A stretch of DNA of 64,000 bases from CAIVAT01 sp964387205 (GTDB lineage Bacteria; Bacteroidota; Bacteroidia; Bacteroidales; FEN-979), in assembly GCA_964387205.1 (NCBI GenBank), contig CAYLVY010000002.1:1-64000 (forward strand), read 5' to 3'. This document shows positions 7,492 to 16,867 of this stretch, in pieces (the stretch's first letter is position 1; each line of letters begins with the position of its first letter). A model generated the notes under the pieces. That model was not told the DNA's origin. It was given only the letters and a program-made list of their open reading frames with translations, and made no database searches. The position numbers and the translations under genes are program-made.

Positions 7492-9654
7492 ATGAAACGA
7501 AGAACCAACCTGATTGCCGGTGTTATTTTCCTGATCGTTTGTCTTTTGGCGATTACCTTTTATCCTATCAATCCCAATAACGTTACCCCGATACAGTCCA
7601 GCGAATCCAAGCAGGCGGGTATCCTGACAGGACTGGCCCAGGGGATGGTACTCACCCAGGAACTCTCGGCCGCCAAGGATTACCTGACCGGTATCGACCT
7701 TGTATTCACCCAAGGCGGAAGAAACAACACCAACCGGAACACCCTGCTGGTACTCGATACCGCCTATAAAGTATTGTTTCGGACGACATTCGGATCGAAC
7801 ATCTTGAAAGAAGGGGATTTCACCCATTTTTCAACCGACCGCCCGCTCCTAATCGGCAAAGGCAACAGATTTCTGATTTCCCTTTTTTCTCCGGACGGCT
7901 CTGCGGGAAATGCCGCTTCCCCATTGATGAATATGAAAGATTCGCTTGGCAGGTTCATGACTTCCAGATTGAACGCCGATGACATTATGGCATCGGTGCG
8001 GCAAACCACCATGACCTATCCGGGAAGCCTAATGCTGAAGACCTATGAAACCAACCAGAGCCAGTTCTGGATGTTAAAGGTTCTCCTGTATCTGATATCC
8101 CTGATCGTGGCTGCCGCCATCATTTGGTTTGCTCCGCTTTCGTCATGGCTCGCCCGCATCACTATCCGCCCCGAATGGGCATTTGTGGCAGCAGCACTAC
8201 CTTTTTCCCTGTTATTTGCCATCGTTACCCCTCCTTTTCAGGTCCCGGACGAAGGCACACATTTCAAACTCTCCTACAATCTATCAGAACTGGGTTTTCT
8301 TGAAAAAAAGAAAACCACACCGCTATCCATCGCCAACCTCGACACCAGCTTCATGCACCTGAGGTTTCTTGCCGGAAAGAAAACCACACCGGAAGAGATC
8401 AAAAGTTACCTTCCGGTAAAAATTGAGGCCGACAACCGCATACCCCTTCGGGTTGCCGATTACAACCTGCCCTATCTGCCACAGGCAATCGGAATCACCG
8501 CCGGACAGTGGTTTTCTTCTTCCGCATTGACACTGTTGTATTTTGGCAGGTTTTTCAACCTGCTGTTCGCGCTGATCATCACGTTTTTTGCCATTAGGAT
8601 CATCCCTCCCCCTTTCCGCATCATGCTGATGCTGCTGGCCCTAATGCCCAAAACCATCTTCCTTTTTGGTTCCCTGTCGTATGACAGTCTGACCATAACC
8701 CTGAGTTTTCTGACCATCGCCATCTTTTTTTATTATGCGTACACATGGGATAAACCCATCAGGATGCGCGAACTCGTACTGATGGCCATCCCGGTGTTGC
8801 TGCTGCTTTTCTGCAAACCGCCATATTTTCTCCTTGGAACGCTTTTCTTTATCATCCCTCCTTCAAAATTCGGCAGGTTGTATCGTTACATCCTGATCGT
8901 TATCGCTGCAGCAGTAATCGGCATAACTTTCCTGAAGGTGATACCGACGGTTAACAATACCCTGACCAGGTTGGAAAACGTGGAGGCGCCCGCCCCGATA
9001 GTCATGAACCAGCTAGGTCAGATCGTGGGGGATTCCTCCATGCTGAACCAACCGCTGTTCAGGCCAGACGAACAACTGAAGAAGATTCTGAGCGATATTC
9101 CGGGTTACCTGGGGATTGCATTCAGGAGCGGCTTTGTTTACTATCGCGAGTATCTGATGGAAAGTTTCGTCGGGGTTCTGGGATATATCGATGTGGAACT
9201 GCCGGATTTCCTTTCGTACAGCTATCTTATTCTGTTATTGCTTACAGGAATGATAATATCACGAAAGGAGATCAGGCTGCATATCGGGAAAAAAACGCTT
9301 TTCGCCGCCCTGCTGATCATCACTTTTATACTGATTGAAACGGCGATGTTCCTGTATGCGACCCGACCGGGAAGAGACAGGGTTTTCGGTGTCCAGGGAC
9401 GATATTTTATCCCTGTTGCGCCGCTCTTTTTCATGCTCTTCTATAACCGCTGGCTGCAGCCGCGCCTGAATCTGATTATGAGCCGTAGAAGATCGGAGTA
9501 CCGGAAGGCCAAACCCAAAGCCAAACCTGTGATCCTTGAAGAGATCCTCTCAGGGAATATCATGGAAAAATACCTTTTCTTCGCACTGGTTATTTACTGT
9601 CTTTTTGTTCTGATCTATTCCGTTCACCTGACTGTGATAAGATATTATATTTAA
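7492..9654 (+). CDS. DUF2142 family polytopic membrane protein
   Basis: A 720-residue protein. One N-terminal signal anchor is followed by a soluble region of about 170 residues and then about ten transmembrane helices. The block PPFQVPDEGTHFK around residue 247, an acidic motif after a membrane helix, is characteristic of DUF2142 and resembles the first extracytoplasmic loop of GT-C glycosyltransferases. The family is usually found in surface polysaccharide loci. The product is probably a lipid-linked-sugar transferase at the membrane, but no substrate can be named. A GT2 follows 10 bases downstream. Confidence 0.82.
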   Translation: MKRRTNLIAGVIFLIVCLLAITFYPINPNNVTPIQSSESKQAGILTGLAQGMVLTQELSAAKDYLTGIDLVFTQGGRNNTNRNTLLVLDTAYKVLFRTTFGSNILKEGDFTHFSTDRPLLIGKGNRFLISLFSPDGSAGNAASPLMNMKDSLGRFMTSRLNADDIMASVRQTTMTYPGSLMLKTYETNQSQFWMLKVLLYLISLIVAAAIIWFAPLSSWLARITIRPEWAFVAAALPFSLLFAIVTPPFQVPDEGTHFKLSYNLSELGFLEKKKTTPLSIANLDTSFMHLRFLAGKKTTPEEIKSYLPVKIEADNRIPLRVADYNLPYLPQAIGITAGQWFSSSALTLLYFGRFFNLLFALIITFFAIRIIPPPFRIMLMLLALMPKTIFLFGSLSYDSLTITLSFLTIAIFFYYAYTWDKPIRMRELVLMAIPVLLLLFCKPPYFLLGTLFFIIPPSKFGRLYRYILIVIAAAVIGITFLKVIPTVNNTLTRLENVEAPAPIVMNQLGQIVGDSSMLNQPLFRPDEQLKKILSDIPGYLGIAFRSGFVYYREYLMESFVGVLGYIDVELPDFLSYSYLILLLLTGMIISRKEIRLHIGKKTLFAALLIITFILIETAMFLYATRPGRDRVFGVQGRYFIPVAPLFFMLFYNRWLQPRLNLIMSRRRSEYRKAKPKAKPVILEEILSGNIMEKYLFFALVIYCLFVLIYSVHLTVIRYYI

Positions 9655-9664
9655 CAATGAAAGG

Positions 9665-10555
9665 ATGAACATGAACAGCCATGTAGATCTTACTGTCATT
9701 ATTCCGGCTTATAATGAGCGGGTCAACCTGGAAAAGTTGCTGCCTGAACTTATCCCCCACTGCCGGGAGAACAACCGCAGGATCATCCTGGTCAATGATG
9801 GTTCAAAAGATAAAACCCTTGATTTCCTGAAAAAATATAAAGATGAGCCCCTCCTGAAAGTATGTCATCACAAATTGAACAAAGGATACGGTGCGGCCAT
9901 CAAAACCGGGATTATGGCCTGTGAGACCGAATACCTGATCACTTTTGATGCTGACGGACAGCATCTGATGGAAGACATTGACAAACTGGAACAATGTCTT
10001 ATCCGGCGGGATGCCGATATGGTGGTGGGATCGCGGAAAGGGCAGCAATCATCCTCACTCACCAGAAGTATCGGTAAAAGCATAATCAGGCTGATAGCCC
10101 GCATCATGATGACGGTGCCGGTACACGATCTCAACTCCGGGATGAAAATTTACCGGACAGATCTTGCACAGCGGTATCTTTACCTCACCACCGACGGGAT
10201 GTCCTACAGCGATGTAATCACCCTGATTTTTATCAACAACCGGCATCTGGTCGTAGAAGAGCCCATCAATATCAGGCAGCGGACCGCAGGTCAGAGCACG
10301 ATCGGACTGCAGACTGCATTTCAGACTCTGATGGAGATCATCAATATTGTGATCCTGTTCAACCCTTTGAAGATTTTTCTGCCGCTGGCCACCATTACTT
10401 TTCTGATCACGATGGCCTGGGGGGTACCTTTAGCCATGCAGGGAAGAGGGGTAAGCATCGGTACCCTGCTGGGGCTGGTGGCGGCGCTCCTGTTTTTCCT
10501 CCTTGGGCTCATTACGGAGCAACTCTCCCTGATTCGGCGGAACCTTCACTCCTGA
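9665..10555 (+). CDS. GT2 glycosyltransferase, polyprenyl-phosphate sugar synthase type
   Basis: A 296-residue GT-A enzyme. The sequence shows LTVIIPAYNERVNL at the N-terminus, VNDGSKDKT, the metal-binding DADGQH and SGMKIYR, followed by two C-terminal membrane helices (about 232-255 and 260-285). This is the layout of dolichol-phosphate-mannose synthase and GtrB-like enzymes that load a sugar onto a polyprenyl phosphate. Next to the GT-C-like DUF2142 protein it probably supplies that protein's donor (inference). The stop is 1 base from the end of the convergent cluster. Confidence 0.88.
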   Translation: MNMNSHVDLTVIIPAYNERVNLEKLLPELIPHCRENNRRIILVNDGSKDKTLDFLKKYKDEPLLKVCHHKLNKGYGAAIKTGIMACETEYLITFDADGQHLMEDIDKLEQCLIRRDADMVVGSRKGQQSSSLTRSIGKSIIRLIARIMMTVPVHDLNSGMKIYRTDLAQRYLYLTTDGMSYSDVITLIFINNRHLVVEEPINIRQRTAGQSTIGLQTAFQTLMEIINIVILFNPLKIFLPLATITFLITMAWGVPLAMQGRGVSIGTLLGLVAALLFFLLGLITEQLSLIRRNLHS

Positions 10556-10556
10556 G

Positions 10557-11960
10557 TCACCTGAACCTGATCTTTTTAGCGGCAAACAGGCTCATCCGGA
10601 TCAGCAACCAGCCATGACGGAACCGGCTGATCTGGGTAGAGCCATATGCACGGTCACGATACCGTATGATGATCTCTGTTATTTTAAGATTGAGGCGGGA
10701 GGCGCCAAACAGGAGGTCAAAATCGCCAAAGGGGTCGAAATCACCGAAATATCCACGATTCTCCTTGATTTTCAGATAATCTTTTCGGAAAAGTACTTTG
10801 GTTCCGCAAAGGGTGTCCTTGATCCTCTGTCCGAGCAGATAGGTAAAAAACCATCCGAAGAACTTATTGGCCAGCAGGTTCAAAAACCGCATGGCCTGTT
10901 TTTCCATGGGGTAGACCAGCCTGCAGCCATTAATGAACTCCCCTTTGCCTTGCTGAAGTGCATGGTAAAACTTGACCAGTTCCGAAGGGGGTACAGTAAG
11001 ATCGGCATCAAGTATCATCAGCACATCACCGGTGGCCATGTCGAACCCTTCCCTTACCGCATTTCCTTTGCCTTTACCTGTTTGACGTAAAACCTTTATA
11101 TCCACATCAGGATATTTTTCCTTCACCCGAAGCATCTCTTCGTAGGTATAATCTCCGGAATGTCCTTCCACAAATATAAACTCCCTTGACTTACCGAACA
11201 CCGGAGTCCCCAGGATGGCATTTTTAATATTACCCCTTTCATTGCGTGCCGGAATGATAATGCTGACAGCGTATTCCGGATTCACATAACCAACAGGCCT
11301 GGCTACGATCAGGTTCACCAGCGAGAGGTGCGTCAGAACCGGGAGGTTGGCCATAATCCGGTTGAACAGCGTATTGAGAACCGGAATATACTTCGGCAAC
11401 AGAAGTTTCTTATATACGGTGACCAACTCAAAACCGCTCAGGTGTAACAGGGTTTCAAGATCGGCGATCGAGAGCCAGTTTTGCCGCGGTTGGGAGAGTT
11501 TAAGCCTGAATTGTTCTCCCATCAGCATGATGGGTTCCCACAGGTAATTGTAATTGGAAATCACTACCCTGGTCTGGTGATGACAAACGGAATGCAACCT
11601 GCTGAGTACTTTCTGAACATCCCATAGGGTCCCGACCAGATCGGAGAGAATGATATAATCAAAGGTGGCGTCAACCGACAATCCGGATGCATCCTGAAGA
11701 AGAAATGTCAGTTCCGGATGGCGTTTTCTGGCAATATCCAGGATGGTGGGAGAAAAATCAATCCCCACTCCAAAGGAAGGCTCCACCGCCTGCAGAAGAT
11801 CTCCGGTTCCGCAGCCGATCTCAAGGACCCGGCTATGAGAAGGGATGAGCATCCGGAAATATTGCCGCAGACAATCATGGTAGAACCAGTTTCGGTGTTT
11901 CCATTCTATTCTGGATGATGCACTCTTTTCATAAAACTGCTGAAGATCAGCTTCTCTCAT
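10557..11960 (-). CDS. SAM methyltransferase-GT2 glycosyltransferase fusion
   Basis: A 467-residue two-domain protein. Residues about 1-200 are a class I methyltransferase (motif I VLEIGCGTGDLL near residue 45, then GVGIDFSPTILDIAR). Residues about 230-450 are a GT2 domain (VSIIIPARNERGNI; TGKGKGNAVREGF; LDADLTVPP). The usual VDDGSTD motif is replaced by FVEGHSGDYT, so the nucleotide-binding loop is unusual. It is the last gene of a minus-strand glycan operon and overlaps the upstream TPR protein gene by 4 bases (ATGA), which implies translational coupling. The substrate is unknown. Confidence 0.85.
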   Translation of the reverse strand: MREADLQQFYEKSASSRIEWKHRNWFYHDCLRQYFRMLIPSHSRVLEIGCGTGDLLQAVEPSFGVGIDFSPTILDIARKRHPELTFLLQDASGLSVDATFDYIILSDLVGTLWDVQKVLSRLHSVCHHQTRVVISNYNYLWEPIMLMGEQFRLKLSQPRQNWLSIADLETLLHLSGFELVTVYKKLLLPKYIPVLNTLFNRIMANLPVLTHLSLVNLIVARPVGYVNPEYAVSIIIPARNERGNIKNAILGTPVFGKSREFIFVEGHSGDYTYEEMLRVKEKYPDVDIKVLRQTGKGKGNAVREGFDMATGDVLMILDADLTVPPSELVKFYHALQQGKGEFINGCRLVYPMEKQAMRFLNLLANKFFGWFFTYLLGQRIKDTLCGTKVLFRKDYLKIKENRGYFGDFDPFGDFDLLFGASRLNLKITEIIIRYRDRAYGSTQISRFRHGWLLIRMSLFAAKKIRFR

Positions 11961-13834
11961 TGGTCTTTTATTTTCGATGTCACCTGATCTATCCAGGTCT
12001 TGTCCGGTTTAATTCCGGCCGACTGAGCGAGGCGAAGGTCGTTGAAAGCTTCCTGATAACGCTCCAGGGCAAACATGGCATAGGAGCGGCGATGGTAGAG
12101 TTCTCCGTTTTGCGGATCAAGCAAAAGCCCCCGGGTGTAGTCTGCGGCGGCGTCTTCAAATTGTCTGGTCTGATAATAACAATAACCACGGTTCAGATAA
12201 TTATCTGTCCGCCCGGGGCGGATTTCGATACACCTGGTGAAGTCGGCCACGGCAGAGTCATATTTCCCTATCCGGGTATAGGTAATCGCGCGGTTTAATA
12301 TAGGCTCAAAGTAGTCGTTCTTCAGACGGATTGCTGTGCTGAAGTCTGCAATCCCTTTCTCAAAGTCCCCATTCATACAATAGATGATCCCGCGGTTGGA
12401 ATATGGTTGTTCAAAGCCGGGATCCCGTGCAATGGCCCGGGAGAGGTCCGCATACGCTTTGGTTGTATTCCCCAGTTCGCTGCCGTAAATCCTTCCACGG
12501 TTGTTGAGTGCCATCGATGCATCAGGGTACTGCTCCAGGACGTCATCCCAGAGGGTCAGGCTATCCTGCCATACATTGCACCGGTTAAAGGTGACGATAA
12601 ACATGACGATCAGGTAGATCCCGGCCCCACCGTAGAGATAATTCCGCCACCGGGGGAATTTTCCCGCCAGGTTAACCAGGAACCAGGCAAGAAGGAAACT
12701 CAGGGATATAGCCGGGATAAGCGAGTACCGTTCATTGAACATGGCGGGGCCAATGGCCACAAACTGCAGTACCAGCGCCACTCCTGAAACGAAGAAGCCG
12801 ACAGAAAAAGCAACTACCGGTGCTTTTCTCAACGACCAGATAAACAGAACAGCGAGGAGCAGGACAAACAACGGAGCCAGATAAAACTCCACCGGCCATG
12901 CGGCTCCGGGCATGCGTGCAGGATAGGGATGGAAAGCGGAGAGATTGAAAGGTAAAATCATCTTGTAAAAATAGAACATCAGGTTGCGGCTCACAATAAG
13001 CAACCTGTCCAGAAGATCAAAATTCCCGGTGGTATCGAAAGTATTGGTCGATGCGGTGGCATCGATCTGGACAAGCCCCAGGACGATACTCAGCGCCACA
13101 AAGGGGACTTTCTCCAATACCAGCCACAGGGTGAAGCGCCGTTGGAAAAGATAATCAAGAAAAACCAGCGCACCTACCAGGGAAACTGCCATAACTTTGG
13201 AAAAAACCGACAGGACAAAGAACAGAAACGAAAATATATAGTATTTTCCCCTGATCGGTTTCCCCTTGTCCTGAGCGCTGATATATTTCACATACATGAT
13301 CAATGCAGCGAGATAAAACAGGGCATACAACATATCCTTCCGTTCGGATGCCCATGCCACAGACTCCACGCGCATCCCGTTCAGTGCGAACAGCAAGGCA
13401 GCTAAGATGGCTACCGCGATATTACGCTTGCTGATCTGAAACACAAAATAGTACACCAGTGCCGTAATGCACAGGAAAAGCAGCAGGCTGACGGCATGAT
13501 ATCCCGAAGGGTTCAATTGCCAGAAATGGTACTCAAGCGAATAGGAGACCAGGTGCAATGGCTGATAATTACCAAAATAGTACCCGGTGAAAATTGTTTT
13601 CAGGTTGTCAAGACTGAGTTCCCTGATCAGAGGATTATCGATGATCAGATCGGGATCATCCCAATTGGTAAGCCCGTTATCCAATATTGGCGAATAGGCA
13701 AGAAATACCAACGGAATGATCACCAGAAGGGGAATCCATGGTGTATACCATTTCCCTGAGGTTTCTGCTGCGCGTGAAATTTTTTTTACCTGTGGTCTCG
13801 CCTCCCTTTTCTTCTTTTTCTCCTGCATATTCAT
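11957..13834 (-). CDS. TMTC-like membrane protein with C-terminal TPR repeats
   Basis: A 625-residue protein. After a basic cytoplasmic N-terminus it has about ten membrane helices, with NWDDPDLIIDNP in the first outer loop and VESVAWASERKDMLYALFYL in the helices. Residues about 430-615 form around five TPR repeats of the ALNNRGRIY / PYSNRGIIY type. This order, GT-C-like membrane domain then TPRs, is that of the TMTC O-mannosyltransferases and bacterial DUF1736-type proteins. A role in protein O-glycosylation is inferred from context. It overlaps the genes on both sides by 4 bases. Confidence 0.8.
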   Translation of the reverse strand: MNMQEKKKKREARPQVKKISRAAETSGKWYTPWIPLLVIIPLVFLAYSPILDNGLTNWDDPDLIIDNPLIRELSLDNLKTIFTGYYFGNYQPLHLVSYSLEYHFWQLNPSGYHAVSLLLFLCITALVYYFVFQISKRNIAVAILAALLFALNGMRVESVAWASERKDMLYALFYLAALIMYVKYISAQDKGKPIRGKYYIFSFLFFVLSVFSKVMAVSLVGALVFLDYLFQRRFTLWLVLEKVPFVALSIVLGLVQIDATASTNTFDTTGNFDLLDRLLIVSRNLMFYFYKMILPFNLSAFHPYPARMPGAAWPVEFYLAPLFVLLLAVLFIWSLRKAPVVAFSVGFFVSGVALVLQFVAIGPAMFNERYSLIPAISLSFLLAWFLVNLAGKFPRWRNYLYGGAGIYLIVMFIVTFNRCNVWQDSLTLWDDVLEQYPDASMALNNRGRIYGSELGNTTKAYADLSRAIARDPGFEQPYSNRGIIYCMNGDFEKGIADFSTAIRLKNDYFEPILNRAITYTRIGKYDSAVADFTRCIEIRPGRTDNYLNRGYCYYQTRQFEDAAADYTRGLLLDPQNGELYHRRSYAMFALERYQEAFNDLRLAQSAGIKPDKTWIDQVTSKIKDQ

Positions 13835-14658
13835 TGAAAATCTTTAGACTTTGATTTATCACCCTTTGATGTGACCCTGTTTATGGCGTGCAACCATGAA
13901 TAGGTGGTCACAATAAGGCTGTTCATCAGCCTGTGCCGGAATAACAACCACGGACTGCGGTCATACCTGCAGTGAATCCTGTATTGTTCTTCAAACTGCA
14001 GGCGGTAATGACGGGCGCTGATGGAGGCGTTATGAACCCTGAAACAGGCCAGTGTCTCGTTGATGACCCCCGGAGGTCCCAGCCTGGCCATCCGCAGCCA
14101 AAGATCATAATCCATGGCGGTTTTCAGCCCGGTATCCAGGAGCCCGGTTTGCTCCAGGGCTGTTTTCCGGAAGAAGACTGCCGGCTGGGAGATATAATTC
14201 TCTACCAGTAACCGCCTGTAACTATACTCCTTCATTTTGCGGTTTTTATAGGCGGTGATCCATCGGCGCACCTCCCTGTCTGTTTCATCCACCATCACAC
14301 ATTGGCCATAAAGCCATTGGCAACCGGGGTTTTGGTCAAAATAGCTGATCACTTTGCCTAGGGCGCCGGGAGTATATTGATCATCAGAATTCAGCCAACC
14401 GAGAATATCTCCGGAGGCGGCGGAAAATCCTTTGTTCAGGGCATCGGACATGCCAAGGTCGGGCTCCGAGACCAGGTGTATGAATGACCGGTACTTTTCC
14501 AATATATCCAGCGTCCCGTCGGTTGAGCCTCCATCCATGACGAGGTATTCCAAATCGCCAACGGTTTCCTGGGAAATCACGCTTCGGATGGTGCGTTCGA
14601 TGAAGTCCGCCTGGTTTAACGAGGGGGTTACGATAGATATTTTATGAGGCATCTTCAT
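13831..14658 (-). CDS. GT2 family glycosyltransferase
   Basis: A 275-residue GT-A glycosyltransferase. It has ISIVTPSLNQADFIERTI, MDGGSTDGTLDIL, GMSDALNKGF and the metal motif LNSDDQY. Its C-terminal part carries the AMDYDLWLRMA and FRVHNASIS blocks seen in many LPS/EPS enzymes. The open frame extends 56 codons upstream into the preceding gene; I place the start at the ATG pair at 14658/14652, which overlaps that gene by about 15 bases. The acceptor sugar cannot be deduced. Confidence 0.88.
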   Translation of the reverse strand: MKMPHKISIVTPSLNQADFIERTIRSVISQETVGDLEYLVMDGGSTDGTLDILEKYRSFIHLVSEPDLGMSDALNKGFSAASGDILGWLNSDDQYTPGALGKVISYFDQNPGCQWLYGQCVMVDETDREVRRWITAYKNRKMKEYSYRRLLVENYISQPAVFFRKTALEQTGLLDTGLKTAMDYDLWLRMARLGPPGVINETLACFRVHNASISARHYRLQFEEQYRIHCRYDRSPWLLFRHRLMNSLIVTTYSWLHAINRVTSKGDKSKSKDFQ

Positions 14659-15886
14659 ACAAAAAATCGTGGTAAATCTGCCGGAATTGCTGCGCCACGA
14701 CAAAGATATCAAAATGGTGGACTGCCCGCTTCCTTGCTTCCCGGCATAAGGAGCGATGCCGTTCAGCATCCTCCAGTATCCATTTGATACCTTCCGCCAG
14801 GCTTCCGGGGTCAAATGGTTCGGCAAGGTAACCGGTAACTTTATGGCAGACTATATCCGTTACCCCGGTGGAACGAAAGGCCAAAACCGGGGAACCACAA
14901 GCCATGGCTTCGGTGGCAGTTTGTCCGAATACTTCCTGAAGGGAGGGCACTGCTACAATGTCGGCTGCAGAATTCAGATCGATAATAAGGCTGTCCTGCT
15001 TCAGCATTCCTAAGAATTTCACATCCAATCCGTCGATATTCACCCTTCCGGGCCCATCGGAACCAAACACTACCAGTTGAATGTCGTCCCGGGAAAGTAT
15101 CTTAAGGGCATCCACCAGTTGCATGAAACCTTTTGAAGGAGTCTCAACAGCACGGATAGCGCCAAAGGCAATAATCCGCTTGTGCGGGGATATGGGCAAC
15201 CGGCTTCTTGCCGACTGCTTATCAACAGGAATAAAATGCCTGGTATCCAATCCATTGGGTACAACGAGCACCTTTCTGTCATGAAACACGGCGCTGCTTT
15301 TGATTTCCTGAGCCATCCAGTTGCTGGGTGCTGTCAGTACAACATTATTTTTAGCCTGCCAGCTGTTGATTTTCCGGTTCAGTACCCGGTGACTAAGATC
15401 ATCCTGTTTCCCGGAATGCAACATCGGGCACTTTCCGCAGGTGGCCGTAAACCTGTTACACATCCCGGTATAATGACATCCCCCCGTAAAGGGCCACATA
15501 TCCTGCAATGTCCAGACAATCGGTTGTTTGATCTGGCCGATGGTTTCGATCCGGACAAACCCTCCCGCCATCCAGTTAAAGTGAAGAATATCCGGCTGAA
15601 ATAGCCGGATGGCTTTGTGCAGATAGTCGGGGATCATGGCGGTGGAAAACAGGATACGCTTTCGTGTCTGCAACAATGGGATGGCAAAATCGATATAGGG
15701 CCTGAGCGGATTGAAAATGGCTGATCCGGGATAACGAACTTCGTGTATATCAGGATCATCGGATTGTTTTTCCTGTACCAGCATCGAAATATCACTTCCC
15801 AGCCCTTTCAATCCCCTGAAGAGACGCAAAGTTGCCCTTGCAGCCCCCCCCCGGATATCATAAGTATTTAACATCAGTATTTTCAT
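14642..15886 (-). CDS. GT4 family glycosyltransferase (group 1)
   Basis: A 414-residue GT-B enzyme. The N-terminal domain has the glycine-rich RGGAARATLRLFRGL. The middle carries WPFTGGCHYTGMCNRF with several cysteines, a pattern typical of WcaC-like GT4 enzymes and possibly a structural metal site. The C-terminal donor-binding domain has the E-x7-E motif in EVFGQTATEAMACG. It overlaps the upstream GT2 gene by 29 bases and the downstream GT2 by about 15. A cytoplasmic role in assembling an exported polysaccharide or glycan is inferred. Confidence 0.9.
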   Translation of the reverse strand: MKILMLNTYDIRGGAARATLRLFRGLKGLGSDISMLVQEKQSDDPDIHEVRYPGSAIFNPLRPYIDFAIPLLQTRKRILFSTAMIPDYLHKAIRLFQPDILHFNWMAGGFVRIETIGQIKQPIVWTLQDMWPFTGGCHYTGMCNRFTATCGKCPMLHSGKQDDLSHRVLNRKINSWQAKNNVVLTAPSNWMAQEIKSSAVFHDRKVLVVPNGLDTRHFIPVDKQSARSRLPISPHKRIIAFGAIRAVETPSKGFMQLVDALKILSRDDIQLVVFGSDGPGRVNIDGLDVKFLGMLKQDSLIIDLNSAADIVAVPSLQEVFGQTATEAMACGSPVLAFRSTGVTDIVCHKVTGYLAEPFDPGSLAEGIKWILEDAERHRSLCREARKRAVHHFDIFVVAQQFRQIYHDFLYEDAS

Positions 15887-16694
15887 GCTGCTTCACAGTT
15901 TTGACCATCATCCGGACCAGAAAATCGCGGACAGAGAAAATAAACCGGGCGGGAAAAATTCGGTAGACCGTATAGAGCAATGCAATCCATCCCAGATATA
16001 CCATATGGTAGAACCAAAGGCCGAAGGTCAGACCGTGTACCTTATTCACGATCTGATACACTTCATAGGCAGAATCAAACATAATCCGGCTGGTCACTCC
16101 GCCATTGTCAAATACTGCGCACGGAAATCCCACATAGTGGAAACGCCGCCCTTCTTTCCACCATTTCAGGAGCATATCGACATCGGCACAAATAGGCCAC
16201 GCGGTATCAAATCCTCCTTCAGGGATAATAGACCGGCGGGCATAGAGGGCCTGATGGCAGATCGCCATTCCCTTGACCAACCCGTCGGGACGGCCTGCAT
16301 ATCTCAACCGCATAAAATTTCCGTAGGGGATCAGGGTATCGCCATATAAAATCTCTTCAGAGTTGTCTGCCTGGGCTAAAACCCGGGTCAGGATTCCGGG
16401 ACCGGGAAAGTAATCGCCCGCATTCATGAAAATCACCCATTCCCCTGTCGCTTTCGATAAACCTTTGTTCATCGCGTCATAAATTCCCTTATCCGGCTCC
16501 GATGACCAATAGTTGATATGCTGTTCGAAATCCCTGATAATAGATACGGTACCATCGGTAGATCCGCCATCGATCACGATCCACTCCCGCGAAGGAAAAT
16601 CCTGTTCGGCAATGCTCCGGGCAGTAGTCCTGAAACCCCGGACAGCATTCAAGGTTACCGTGATCACGGATAATTTTACCGGTTCAGACTTCAT
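15858..16694 (-). CDS. GT2 family glycosyltransferase, first gene of the glycan operon
   Basis: A 278-residue enzyme with LSVITVTLNAVRGFRTTARS, VIDGGSTDGTVSII, GIYDAMNKGLS and a metal-binding site read as FMNAGDYF, where NAGD replaces the usual DxD as in many WcaE/WbbD-like enzymes. The frame opens one codon earlier with TTG, but the ATG at 16694 is preferred. It heads a five-gene minus-strand unit running to 10557 with overlaps at every junction. I see no clear TAnnTTTG box in the 170-base gap to the divergent SQR gene on this strand. Confidence 0.88.
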   Translation of the reverse strand: MKSEPVKLSVITVTLNAVRGFRTTARSIAEQDFPSREWIVIDGGSTDGTVSIIRDFEQHINYWSSEPDKGIYDAMNKGLSKATGEWVIFMNAGDYFPGPGILTRVLAQADNSEEILYGDTLIPYGNFMRLRYAGRPDGLVKGMAICHQALYARRSIIPEGGFDTAWPICADVDMLLKWWKEGRRFHYVGFPCAVFDNGGVTSRIMFDSAYEVYQIVNKVHGLTFGLWFYHMVYLGWIALLYTVYRIFPARFIFSVRDFLVRMMVKTVKQHENTDVKYL

Positions 16695-16821
16695 CAAAGG
16701 TGGTTCCTATTGAAAGGCCAAATGTACTACATCCTTTTCAACTAATAAAAAGATGGCCGGAACGGCATTCTGCTCTTTACTTTTTTTTCTATTTGATTAC
16801 TGATTAATCACCGGAGGTTTT

Positions 16822-16829
16822 TACCTTTG
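16822..16829 (+). promoter_or_regulatory. -7 promoter box of the SQR operon (TACCTTTG)
   Basis: A TAnnTTTG match 38 bases upstream of the flavoprotein ATG at 16868. A TTTG at 16792-16795 could be the -33 element, but its spacing of about 26 bases is longer than usual. Confidence 0.55.
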
Positions 16830-16867
16830 GGGGATTGGTTGACGAACCTCATATTTTCGCGAAACCT

